Source of the DNA: Bacteroidota bacterium
GTDB taxonomy: Bacteria; Bacteroidota; Bacteroidia; Chitinophagales; Chitinophagaceae
NCBI GenBank assembly: GCA_023417815.1
Contig: JAEZEI010000069.1
Location: 1 to 9,762, forward strand
DNA length: 9,762 nt
Reading direction: 5' to 3'
Positions within the stretch are counted from its first letter, which is position 1. The number at the start of each line of letters is the position of its first letter. The notes below the pieces were generated by a model that was not told where the DNA came from, made no database searches, and was given only the letters and a program-made list of their open reading frames with translations. Positions 1 through 6,868 of this stretch are shown one piece after another. The position numbers and the translations under genes were made by a program.

Positions 1-41
1 AGTGCACAGAATGTGATGAAAACAATGAGAGGTGCAGAAAA

Positions 42-398
42 ATGGACAAAGAAAAGCTCACAGAAAAGGCTGAGAGCATCAAGAGATTAGCTGAGGAGGC
101 AGGTTGTGCTGACAATTTCTTTTTTCAGACAACCTTTGAGAGATACCTTGTGCAGATTGAGATGCTTGAGGCATTAAAGCAAGAAATTGATGAGTCTGGA
201 CTGACAGTCAAAAAGAGTTATGTCAAAGGTAAAACCAACCTTTACTCATCACCATGCATTCAAGCGTATAACAGGACAACAGACAGTGCCAACAAGACTG
301 TTGCAACGCTTATGAGGATAATCAAGAGCTTTGGCTCTGGAGACTCAGAGGAGAAAGACCCATTGATGGACTTGATAAATGGTGGTGATGATGATTGA
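42..398 (+). CDS. terS: Phage terminase small subunit (P27 family)
   Basis: This 118-residue protein is probably the small terminase, which recognises phage DNA and hands it to the large subunit for packaging. The family call rests on the pattern FERYLVQIEMLEALKQEI (residues 33-50), then ESGLTV (51-56), then a serine-proline-centred segment (residues 69-72) and a helix ending in the C-terminal third. This order is typical of P27-type small terminases, and the length is normal. The C-terminus is very acidic (GGDDD). The ATG at 42 is chosen because GAGAGGTG lies at 27-34, 7 bases upstream. However, the frame is open to the left edge of the window and would add a Cys-rich segment, so a start outside the window cannot be excluded. 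The gene directly precedes and overlaps the large terminase by 4 bases, which supports the call. Confidence 0.85.
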   Translation: MDKEKLTEKAESIKRLAEEAGCADNFFFQTTFERYLVQIEMLEALKQEIDESGLTVKKSYVKGKTNLYSSPCIQAYNRTTDSANKTVATLMRIIKSFGSGDSEEKDPLMDLINGGDDD

Positions 399-2086
399 GC
401 AAGGCGGTTGATTATGCAAGAAAATCGGTGAGGCTCAAGACAACACCCAAGTATGTCAAAATCCAGATGAGGCTATTTCTCAAGGATTTCGATGGGAAAA
501 ACAAGAAATATTTTGTTGATGAGTCAAAGGTCAAGATGGTGGAGGAGATTCTCAAGCTCCTCAATATGCCAAAAGGTCTCAAAGCAGGACAGAGCTTGTT
601 TGAATGTTCAACAGGCTATCAATGGGTATTTTACACTGCCATAATCTGCACAGTTCACAGAGATGATCCTAAGCGGAGGCGGTATGAGACAGGCTTGCTT
701 GAGATATGCAGAAAGAATTTCAAAACCTTTACCATTGCCACGCTTTTCATTCTGTTATTTTTTACTGAGCCACAATTTTCAAAGTTTTATTCAGTCGCTC
801 CAGATGGTTCACTGTCCAGAGAAATAAGAGAGGCGATGAGTGAAATCATCAGATCCTCTCCAAAGGTGTATGAGTGGAAAAATCAAAAGAGGTTCAAAAT
901 CCTCAGAGATTACATTCTTTTTAAGCCTTTGCAATCGAGATATGAGCCGTTGTCTTTTAGTACATCCAGAATGGATGGCAAGATGCCCAATGCTTTTTGC
1001 GCTGATGAAGTTGGAGCACTGCCAATTAGCTATCCAATTGATGCAATGGAGTCAGGACAACTGAACATCAAGAACAAGCTTGGATTTATCATTTCAACTA
1101 AGTACCCAACAATTGACAATCCTTTTGAGTCAAGAGTTGCTTACTCTAAAAAGGTGCTTGATGGTCTCATCAAGGATGACAAGATTTTTTCTTTGCTCTA
1201 CGAGCCAGACAACACCAAGGATTGGGAAACAGATGACATGATTTTAAAGCAAGCAAACCCTGTTGCTTTAGAGTCAAAGGAAATTTGGCAAGACTTGCTC
1301 AAAAAAAGAGCCTATGCCATAGCGGTTGAGGATGCCAGAGAAAACTTTGTAACAAAGCACTGCAACATCATCTATCAAGGAGCATCAACTCAAACTTATA
1401 TTGATGTCAAAGATGTGCAGGCTTGCAAGGTCTCACACATTGATTGGACAGGCAGGGTGGTCTACCTGGGACTTGATTTTTCGGAGTCTAATGATAACAC
1501 CTCAGTGAGCATGGTTGCTGTTGATGAGGACAACAAAATCCTTGCAGAAAGCTTTGCCTTTATTCCAGAGGGCAGACTTGAGAGCAAAACAGCATGCGAA
1601 AAGGTTGACTATTTTGAGCTACTCAAGAGCAAGAAAGTCTTTGCTTGTGGTGATAAGGTGGTTGACTATGGATTCATTGAGGATTTTGTCATGGACTTGG
1701 AGGCAAAAATGGGAGTCCAAGTTCAAGCCATAGGATTTGACCGGTGGAATGCTCTGAGCTCTGCACAAAAGCTTGAAAAAGGCAGAGAGGGCGAGCATGG
1801 TTACAACATGATTGAGATTAGACAGCACTCATCAGTGCTGCATCCACCAACAAAGCTCTTAAAAGAGAAAATCCTTGCAAAAGAATTTGCTTACACAGAT
1901 AATCGCTTGCTTGAGATTAATTTCCAGAATGCAAGATGCGTTTATGATACAAACAAAAATCTTTATGTGAATAAAAAGAAGTCCAAAGGCAAGGTTGATA
2001 TGGTTGTGAGCCTAATCAATGCAATGTATTTGTGCCAACAGGACAACTTTTTAAATCAAATGGACTTTTTAGTCCAAACAATTTAA
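395..2086 (+). CDS. terL: Phage terminase large subunit (Terminase_1 / HK97-like)
   Basis: This 563-residue packaging motor has an N-terminal ATPase and a C-terminal nuclease. Visible ATPase elements are a variant Walker A, CRKNFKT (105-111), a Walker B ending in the acidic pair of FCADEVG (201-207, D204/E205), and a coupling-type motif IISTKYPT (232-239). The nuclease shows the expected acidic residues in LGLDFSE (D361), GFDRWNA (D449) and KVDMVVSLINAM (D535). The length fits the family. The start is TTG at 395: the three codons just before it in this frame are all TGA, so no upstream start is possible. The TTG overlaps the stop of terS (TTGA) with only a weak GGTGG upstream, suggesting translation by coupling to terS. 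The loop glycine usual before the Walker A lysine is replaced by Phe. Confidence 0.95.
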   Translation: MSKAVDYARKSVRLKTTPKYVKIQMRLFLKDFDGKNKKYFVDESKVKMVEEILKLLNMPKGLKAGQSLFECSTGYQWVFYTAIICTVHRDDPKRRRYETGLLEICRKNFKTFTIATLFILLFFTEPQFSKFYSVAPDGSLSREIREAMSEIIRSSPKVYEWKNQKRFKILRDYILFKPLQSRYEPLSFSTSRMDGKMPNAFCADEVGALPISYPIDAMESGQLNIKNKLGFIISTKYPTIDNPFESRVAYSKKVLDGLIKDDKIFSLLYEPDNTKDWETDDMILKQANPVALESKEIWQDLLKKRAYAIAVEDARENFVTKHCNIIYQGASTQTYIDVKDVQACKVSHIDWTGRVVYLGLDFSESNDNTSVSMVAVDEDNKILAESFAFIPEGRLESKTACEKVDYFELLKSKKVFACGDKVVDYGFIEDFVMDLEAKMGVQVQAIGFDRWNALSSAQKLEKGREGEHGYNMIEIRQHSSVLHPPTKLLKEKILAKEFAYTDNRLLEINFQNARCVYDTNKNLYVNKKKSKGKVDMVVSLINAMYLCQQDNFLNQMDFLVQTI

Positions 2087-2102
2087 CAGAGAGGAGTGCA
2101 TG

Positions 2103-3389
2103 ATGAAATTTTTTGATGCATTTAAATCAAGAGATTCAACTCCAGAGCAAGTGCCCCAAGTAACACCGGATGTCTCGGATGTGCTTTTGAGGGCTCTTTT
2201 AGATGGTGAGACTATCGACAGGAGAAAAGCTCTGATGTTGCCTGCTGTCTCTGGAGCAGTTGACCTCATTGCAAGCTCAATTGCCTCAATGCCTGTCAAG
2301 CTCTACAAGATTAAGCAAGGGGATGTTGAGGAGGTCAGAGATGATCCTAGAGTTAGGATGCTAAATTCTGACACAGGGGACACACTTGATGCTTTCCAGA
2401 TGAGAAAAGCAATGGTCACTGACTACCTACTTGGACAAGGTGGTTATTGCTACATCGAAAAAGCGAAAAACAAAAATGAGGTCTTAGGTCTCTACTATGT
2501 TGAGGACATTTACATCGAAATTATGAAAACATATGAGCCTATCTACAAAACATATAGGCTCTTGGTTATGGGTTCAGAATTTCATGGAGAGGATTTCATC
2601 AAACTTTTGCGCAACACAAAGGATGGAGCAAGTGGAGAGGGACTCACAGAGGAGGTCTCAAAAGCACTTGAGACTGCCTATCAGACCTTGCTTTATCAAT
2701 TAGGACTTGTGAAGTCTGGAGGCAACAAAAAAGGGTTCCTTAAATCCACAAGAAAGCTTGGTCAAGATGAGATTGATGTCCTCAAGGCAGCTTGGCGCAA
2801 GATGTATGCCAACAATGAGGAGAATGTTGTTGTTTTAAACAATGGTCTTGAGTTCCAAGAGGCAAGCAACAGCTCTGTTGAGATGCAGCTCAATGAGTCC
2901 AAGAAAACGCTGCAAGATGAAATCAATAATTTGTTTCACATCAAGCCAGATGACTTTGATTTGACCTTTAAGCTTGCAATCTATCCAATTGTCAAGGCAT
3001 TTGAGACAGCTCTCAACACAACACTGTTGTTTGAAAAGGAAAAAGGCAAGTATTTCTTTGAGTTTGATGTTAAAGAAATTGTCAAAGCCTCACTCCTTGA
3101 CAGATTCAACGCTTGGAAAATCGCAAAAGAGACCGGATGGCTCACTCTCAACGAGATTAGGCGAGAGGAAAATCGCAATCAGATTGAGGGACTCGATGTT
3201 GTCAATGTGGGACTTGGTGCAGTTCTCTATGATACCAACACACACACCTATTACACACCAAACACAGGAGAGTCTCAGAGCATCTCAGAAATGGATGACA
3301 TGCTTGAGTCTCATGAGGAGGTCACTGAGTTCGATGAGTCTGGAAACGATATAGAGAGACAGGAGGTGCAAGATGGCAGTAACAAATAA
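2103..3389 (+). CDS. Phage portal protein (HK97 family)
   Basis: The portal forms the dodecameric ring at one capsid vertex through which the terminase packages DNA and to which the neck attaches. The N-terminal LPAVSGAVDLIASSIASMPV segment (about residues 47-66) and the C-terminal GWLTLNEIRREENR segment (346-359) are hallmark HK97-portal blocks; the remaining central region, ending near HIKPDDF, fits the family. The length of 428-429 residues is normal. The tail is acidic (about 398-425). Two ATGs are adjacent at 2100 and 2103. The second is preferred because GAGGAG (2091-2096) then sits 6 bases upstream rather than 3, but 2100 remains possible; residue numbers here count from 2100. It follows terL by 16 bases and overlaps the next small gene by 17 bases. 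Confidence 0.95.
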   Translation: MKFFDAFKSRDSTPEQVPQVTPDVSDVLLRALLDGETIDRRKALMLPAVSGAVDLIASSIASMPVKLYKIKQGDVEEVRDDPRVRMLNSDTGDTLDAFQMRKAMVTDYLLGQGGYCYIEKAKNKNEVLGLYYVEDIYIEIMKTYEPIYKTYRLLVMGSEFHGEDFIKLLRNTKDGASGEGLTEEVSKALETAYQTLLYQLGLVKSGGNKKGFLKSTRKLGQDEIDVLKAAWRKMYANNEENVVVLNNGLEFQEASNSSVEMQLNESKKTLQDEINNLFHIKPDDFDLTFKLAIYPIVKAFETALNTTLLFEKEKGKYFFEFDVKEIVKASLLDRFNAWKIAKETGWLTLNEIRREENRNQIEGLDVVNVGLGAVLYDTNTHTYYTPNTGESQSISEMDDMLESHEEVTEFDESGNDIERQEVQDGSNK

Positions 3390-3552
3390 ACTTGTGCATG
3401 GCACAAACTATGTTGAGCTTGAGGGTGTTGAAGATGATGACAAGCCAACAGAGGACATTGGCATCAATTCAAAGTTCTATGAGCTCGACACAGGCAAAGA
3501 ATATTACTTTGATGGTGAGCAGTGGCAGGAAAAGGGAGGTGCAAGCTCATGA
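3373..3552 (+). CDS. Small conserved phage protein between portal and protease
   Basis: This 59-residue protein begins MAVTNKLVHGTNYVEL and ends EKGGASS. It has a strong AGGAGG (3361-3366) 6 bases before its ATG, and its stop overlaps the protease start as ATGA, which makes it a convincing real gene despite its size. The segment SKFYELDTGKEYYFDGEQW (residues 34-52) resembles a short beta-rich motif seen in many small structural-module proteins of Bacillota phages, usually of unknown function. The protein is acidic and has no signal peptide or membrane segment. It overlaps the portal gene by 17 bases. Its position suggests a virion or assembly role, but I cannot assign one. Confidence 0.8.
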   Translation: MAVTNKLVHGTNYVELEGVEDDDKPTEDIGINSKFYELDTGKEYYFDGEQWQEKGGASS

Positions 3553-4223
3553 GAGTAACAATCAGAGCTGACTCTGTTGAGATTGAGGGATATGTCAACA
3601 GCGTTGAGAGGCTATCAAAGCCACTTTGGTCATCTCTGGGATATTTCTTTGAGCGTGTTTGTGCAGGAGCTTTTGGCAAGGCTCTCAAGAGAGCCAAGGA
3701 TGTAAAGATTCTACTCAATCATGATCCAAAGAGAGAGCTTGGCTCTATCTCACAAGGAAACTTGGAGCTCTCAGAGGATGCCATTGGTCTAAAGGCTAGA
3801 GCAACAATCACTGATGCAGATGTTGTTGCAAAGGCAAAAAGGGGAGATTTAGTTGGTTGGTCATTTGCTTTTTACGATAGAAAAATCGAGCAAGGGATTG
3901 AGCAAGGTCTGCCTCTAAGAATGATTAGAGACATGGACTTGGAGGAGGTCTCATTGCTTGATAAGTCAAAAACACCTGCCTATGATGGCACACTTGTCTC
4001 AGTCCGTGAGGATGGCAGAGCTTTGCAGGTCAGAGCTATTGATGAGGATTTTGAAATCGTTGATGAGACTGAGGAGCAAGAGCCAGAGGACACAGAGCCA
4101 GAGGCAGAGGTGGAAACAAGAGACCAAGAGCCAACTCCGGAGTCAGAGTCCGGTGAGAAAACAATAGATTATTCAAAATATGAGCAGATGATTGCAGAAA
4201 TGAAAGGAGAAAAATCATCATGA
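3549..4223 (+). CDS. HK97 family prohead protease (peptidase U35-type)
   Basis: This 224-residue maturation protease is expected to act inside the procapsid, removing the delta domain of the capsid protein before expansion. The herpesvirus/HK97 protease signature is visible: a catalytic His in LLNHDP (H58), a catalytic Ser in GWSFAF (S105), and the downstream EVSLLDKSKTPAYDGT block (133-148). The core ends near residue 165. It is followed by a strongly acidic Glu/Asp/Pro-rich tail (about 166-203) and a short helix-like end. The ATG at 3549 is preferred over an upstream GTG at 3522 because it forms an ATGA junction with the preceding gene and has GGGAGG (3534-3539) 9 bases upstream. It also forms an ATGA junction with the capsid gene, so protease and substrate are translationally linked. 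Confidence 0.93.
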   Translation: MRVTIRADSVEIEGYVNSVERLSKPLWSSLGYFFERVCAGAFGKALKRAKDVKILLNHDPKRELGSISQGNLELSEDAIGLKARATITDADVVAKAKRGDLVGWSFAFYDRKIEQGIEQGLPLRMIRDMDLEEVSLLDKSKTPAYDGTLVSVREDGRALQVRAIDEDFEIVDETEEQEPEDTEPEAEVETRDQEPTPESESGEKTIDYSKYEQMIAEMKGEKSS

Positions 4224-5395
4224 GAAAAGAGTTAATCGAAAAGAAGAATGACCTTATCACAAGAGCTGATGAGATTGTTGCAAAAGCTAAGGCTGAGACA
4301 AGAGAGCTCACAGATGATGAGGCAGCAGAGCTTGCTGAAATCCGTGACAATGTTCGCAAGATTGTAAAGAGCATGGGTCTTGAGGATGACATTGAGGAGA
4401 TGAAACTCGATGAGGCTCGTGAGTGTGGCGAGCAGGAAAAGAGAGAGCAGGAGAAAGAGTCCGTTGAGGAGATGGAGACAAGAGCTTTTGAGAATTTCCT
4501 CCGTGGCAGAGCAATCCATGAGAGAGCAGGCGAGCTCACACCATCAACTGATCCTGCAAGTGGCGGAGCTTTAATCCCAACCACAATCGCAAAGAAAATC
4601 ATTGCTAAGGTTTACAATATCTGCCCTATCCTTGAGCGTTCAAGCAAGTACAATGTCAAGGGTAATCTCCAGATTCCTTACTATGACACAGATACTACCA
4701 ACATCACAGTTGCCTATGCAACAGAGTTTTCTCCACTTCAGTCAAGCTCAGGACAGTTCAAATCAATCGAGCTTGGTGGATTCCTTGCAGGTGCACTCAC
4801 AAAGATTTCTAAGTCATTAATCAACAATACAGAGTTCGACATCGTAACATATGTGGTTGATGCAATGGCTTATGCAATCAAGAGATTCATTGAGCATGAG
4901 CTTTTAGTTGGCACAACATCACCATCTGCAAAGGTTCTTGGACTTTCAACAGTAACAAAGACAATCACCTCAGCAGCATCTAATGCAATCACAGCTGATG
5001 AGGTTGTTAAGCTTCACGATGCAATCATTGACGATTTTCAGAGTGATGCAATGTGGATCATGAGCTCACAGACAAGAACAGCTCTCAGACTTCTCAAGGA
5101 TGACATGGGTCACTATCTGTTACAGGATGACATCTCATCTCCATTTGGTGCAACTCTCCTTGGTAAGCCTGTTTACGTTTCAGATAACATGCCAGAGATT
5201 GGTGCAGGCAATACTGCCATTTATTATGGTGATTTCAAGGGGCTTGCAACAAAGTTCTCTGAGGACATCAACATTGAGGTACTCCGTGAGAAGTATGCTG
5301 ATGAGCATGCAGTTGGAGTTGTTGGATGGTTTGAGTTTGACTCTAAGGTTGAGGATCAGCAGAAAGTTGCAAAGCTTGTTTGCAAGTCAGCATAA
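4220..5395 (+). CDS. Major capsid protein (HK97 fold) with N-terminal delta domain
   Basis: This 391-residue protein is the main shell protein. Residues 1 to about 88 are highly charged and helical (for example DEAAELAEIRDNVRKIV), matching the delta/scaffold coiled coil that HK97-type proteases remove. The mature part probably begins around residues 95-110, before TPSTDPASGGALIPTTIAKK (107-126), a typical start of the HK97 N-arm. The C-terminal region contains VGVVGWFEFDSKV, close to the usual family ending. GGAG at 4206-4209 lies 10 bases before the ATG, and the start overlaps the protease stop as ATGA. No separate scaffold gene is seen, consistent with the fused delta domain. The exact cleavage site is inferred, not visible. 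Confidence 0.95.
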   Translation: MRKELIEKKNDLITRADEIVAKAKAETRELTDDEAAELAEIRDNVRKIVKSMGLEDDIEEMKLDEARECGEQEKREQEKESVEEMETRAFENFLRGRAIHERAGELTPSTDPASGGALIPTTIAKKIIAKVYNICPILERSSKYNVKGNLQIPYYDTDTTNITVAYATEFSPLQSSSGQFKSIELGGFLAGALTKISKSLINNTEFDIVTYVVDAMAYAIKRFIEHELLVGTTSPSAKVLGLSTVTKTITSAASNAITADEVVKLHDAIIDDFQSDAMWIMSSQTRTALRLLKDDMGHYLLQDDISSPFGATLLGKPVYVSDNMPEIGAGNTAIYYGDFKGLATKFSEDINIEVLREKYADEHAVGVVGWFEFDSKVEDQQKVAKLVCKSA

Positions 5396-5413
5396 TGACA
5401 GGAGGATGAGACA

Positions 5414-5650
5414 ATGGAATACATGGCAATTGTCTCTTTCTCTGGGGTAAAGCTTTCAATGAGAGCAGGGGACATCAGAGTCATCTCTGATGAGTCCCTT
5501 GCCTCTGATTTGGTGGCTGCCCATCTTATCATCCCATTTGAGGAGTATGATGGAAAAGCTCTTACAGAGCCAAAACCAAAGGCAGAGCCAAAGAAAGCAG
5601 AAAAAAAGACAGCATCCAAGGGAAAGGGGAAAGCAAAAAATGAAAATTAA
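5414..5650 (+). CDS. Small post-capsid protein with Lys-rich tail
   Basis: This 78-residue protein has two parts. The N-terminal 45 residues form a small domain (SFSGVKLSMRAGDIRVISDE, then SDLVAAHLIIPFEEYD) of a type often found just after capsid genes in Bacillota phages. From residue 52 the tail is almost entirely Lys, Pro, Ala, Glu and Gly and strongly basic, hence probably disordered. AGGAGG (5400-5405) lies 8 bases before the ATG at 5414; a second ATG at 5423 is less well spaced. It overlaps the next gene by 11 bases. Function is unknown. The basic tail could contact DNA or the acidic tails of the portal or protease, but that is speculation from charge alone. Confidence 0.8.
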   Translation: MEYMAIVSFSGVKLSMRAGDIRVISDESLASDLVAAHLIIPFEEYDGKALTEPKPKAEPKKAEKKTASKGKGKAKNEN

Positions 5651-6206
5651 AGCATTAAAGCCTTTTACTTTACGAGATGCAACAACAGGAGAGCTCACAT
5701 CTATTGCTTGTGGTGCAGTGGCAGTTGTGGATGACACTCTGGGAGCAAGCCTCATTGAGGATGGACTTGCAGAGGCTTACACACTTATCTCTCCAAGTGG
5801 TTCTGTCACTCTGACAGAAAACTCTGAGGAGAATGATGTCACAGCGTATGCCAATGCAGTGGTTGCAGTTCCAGAGCCAACAGGCTCAGAGAGCATCACA
5901 GCAAATGGCACTTATGATATTAAGTCAAAGGCTAGTGTCACAGTCAATGTTGGCACAGTTACAGTGACCTATGATGTCAATGGTGGCACAGGCACAATCA
6001 GCTCGCAGACTGTTATTGCAGGAAATGAAGTTACACTCAATGATGGCACAGGAGTCACAGCTCCAGAGGGCAAGACTTTTGTTGGATGGGCAGAGGGAGC
6101 AAGCTCAACTGAGCCTGTTGCAACTCCATTTAAACCAACAGCAGATGTGACACTCTATGCAATCTATGAGGACACAGCAACAAGTGACTCAACATCAGAG
6201 TCATAA
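5640..6206 (+). CDS. Putative head decoration/surface protein with InlB B-type (Listeria-Bacteroides) repeat
   Basis: This 188-residue protein is probably exposed on the virion. Residues 1-47 form a small domain (KALKPFTLRDATTGELTSI, then GASLIEDGLAEAY). Residues 53-78 and 82-104 look like two copies of a short repeat with the pattern G-S-x-x-I/L-T-x-N...V/I...A-x-V-x-V, the second reading SITANGTYDI. Residues 107-177 match an InlB B-repeat/Flg_new-type domain: VTYDVNGGTGTI, GKTFVGWAEG and PTADVTLYAIYE. The end is Ser/Thr-rich. The ATG at 5640 is chosen because it starts the recognisable N-terminal domain; a purine-rich stretch (5621-5630) is a modest ribosome site. Its place after the capsid gene suggests head decoration, but no direct evidence fixes whether it sits on head, neck or tail. 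Confidence 0.78.
   Translation: MKIKALKPFTLRDATTGELTSIACGAVAVVDDTLGASLIEDGLAEAYTLISPSGSVTLTENSEENDVTAYANAVVAVPEPTGSESITANGTYDIKSKASVTVNVGTVTVTYDVNGGTGTISSQTVIAGNEVTLNDGTGVTAPEGKTFVGWAEGASSTEPVATPFKPTADVTLYAIYEDTATSDSTSES
6131..6171 (+). repeat. Direct repeat copy 1 (B-repeat 3' end)
   Basis: This copy lies in the surface-domain coding part of the 5640-6206 gene and encodes KPTADVTLYAIYE. Its first 31 bases (6131-6161) are identical to 8461-8491, and over 41 bases only two positions differ. The partner lies 2330 bases downstream in the major tail gene. Flanking sequence is only loosely similar, so identity is concentrated in this short block. Confidence 0.9.
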
Positions 6207-6207
6207 G

Positions 6208-6220
6208 CCTCCTAGGGAGG
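6208..6220 (+). promoter_or_regulatory. Hairpin occluding the ribosome binding site of the connector gene
   Basis: CCTCC (6208-6212), a TAG loop (6213-6215) and GGAGG (6216-6220) form a perfect 5-base-pair GC-rich stem whose right arm is the core of an unusually complete ribosome site, GGAGGTGAT (6216-6224). That site lies 7 bases before the ATG at 6228. The left arm starts 2 bases after the stop codon at 6204-6206, so a ribosome terminating there would cover and open the stem. The structure is read directly from the sequence; its coupling role is inferred. Confidence 0.55.
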
Positions 6221-6227
6221 TGATTGA

Positions 6228-6530
6228 ATGAATAATATTCAGAAAATCAGTGACATCACAACAACAGACCTTGCTGAGTACATCAGACTTGATGAGGTCT
6301 CAAATGATGACACAGCTTTGCTCAACACACTTTTATCTGTTGCTAAGACGTTTATATCAAGTTACACAGGCAGGAGCTCTGAGGAGCTTGATGACTTTCA
6401 AGACTTTGTTATTGTTGCATTGGTGCTTGTCCAAGATATGTGGGACACAAGAGCACTCTATGTAGACAAGAGCAATCTCAACAAGGTTGTTGAGTCAATC
6501 CTTGGCATGCACTCGGTGAATTTGTTATGA
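6228..6530 (+). CDS. Head-tail connector protein (HK97 gp6-like)
   Basis: This 100-residue protein probably forms the adaptor ring below the portal. The family pattern is clear: AEYIRLDEVSNDDTALLNTL (16-35), AKTFISSYTGRSSEELDD (39-56), VLVQDMWDTRALYVDK (67-81 region), and a C-terminal ESILGMHSVNLL (89-100), which is a familiar ending of gp6-like connectors. The length is typical. The gene opens the neck block and overlaps the next gene as ATGA. It carries the strongest ribosome site in the window (GGAGGTGAT), but that site is folded into a small hairpin, so translation is likely coupled to the preceding gene. Confidence 0.9.
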   Translation: MNNIQKISDITTTDLAEYIRLDEVSNDDTALLNTLLSVAKTFISSYTGRSSEELDDFQDFVIVALVLVQDMWDTRALYVDKSNLNKVVESILGMHSVNLL

Positions 6531-6868
6531 CAGACTATAAACAGATAAATGCAGGCAAATACAATCATAAGATTCAAATATGCCAGACAGTGATTGAGAC
6601 TGATGCAGATGGATTCCAGACAGAGGTCACAAATGTGATCCTGTCTCCATATGCTAACGTCAAAACTACAAAGGGCATGACAATCATCAAAAACAACTCA
6701 GATTTTGAAAAAGCTCTAACAAACTTCACAATCCGTTATCCAAAAACGGAAATTACAAGAGAGATGGTTGTAATTTTTAGGGGAAAAACCTACGAAATTC
6801 AATATCTCAACAATGTGGATGAGGCTTGCATTGAGCTTGAGATGCAGTGCAAGGAGGTAACGCACTAA
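6527..6868 (+). CDS. Head closure / head-tail adaptor protein (SPP1 gp16-like)
   Basis: This 113-residue protein belongs to the head-tail joining family that seals the connector and binds the tail. Diagnostic blocks are INAGKYNHKIQI (7-18), TDADGF (25-30), an ANVKTTKGMTIIKNNSDFE stretch (43-61), NFTIRYPKTEIT (66-77) and GKTYEIQYLNNVDEACIELE (86-105). Its length is usual. The ATG at 6527 overlaps the connector stop as ATGA and has no strong ribosome site of its own, so it is probably read by coupled reinitiation. The stop shares one base with the next start (TAATG). Confidence 0.9.
   Translation: MTDYKQINAGKYNHKIQICQTVIETDADGFQTEVTNVILSPYANVKTTKGMTIIKNNSDFEKALTNFTIRYPKTEITREMVVIFRGKTYEIQYLNNVDEACIELEMQCKEVTH

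Noticed and set aside
1823..1840. Perfect 7-pair hairpin (CAGCACT, CATC loop, AGTGCTG) inside the large terminase gene.
   Set aside because: It lies deep within coding sequence, has no T-tract and no nearby gene start; probably a chance result of codon choice.
2535..2561. Perfect 8-base inverted repeat GAGCCTAT/ATAGGCTC in the portal gene.
   Set aside because: The 11-base loop, lack of a T-tract and location in mid-gene give no support for a regulatory role.
4036..4602. Long minus-strand frame of 188 codons opposite the protease and capsid genes.
   Set aside because: Low-complexity Ser/Leu-rich translation with no ribosome site; it is an antisense artefact of the GAG/AGA-rich capsid delta-domain and protease-tail coding sequence.
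5490..5639. Possible 50-residue N-terminal extension of the surface-repeat protein.
   Set aside because: The extension is a Gln/Lys/Arg-rich shadow of the upstream gene; the recognisable domain starts at the ATG at 5640.
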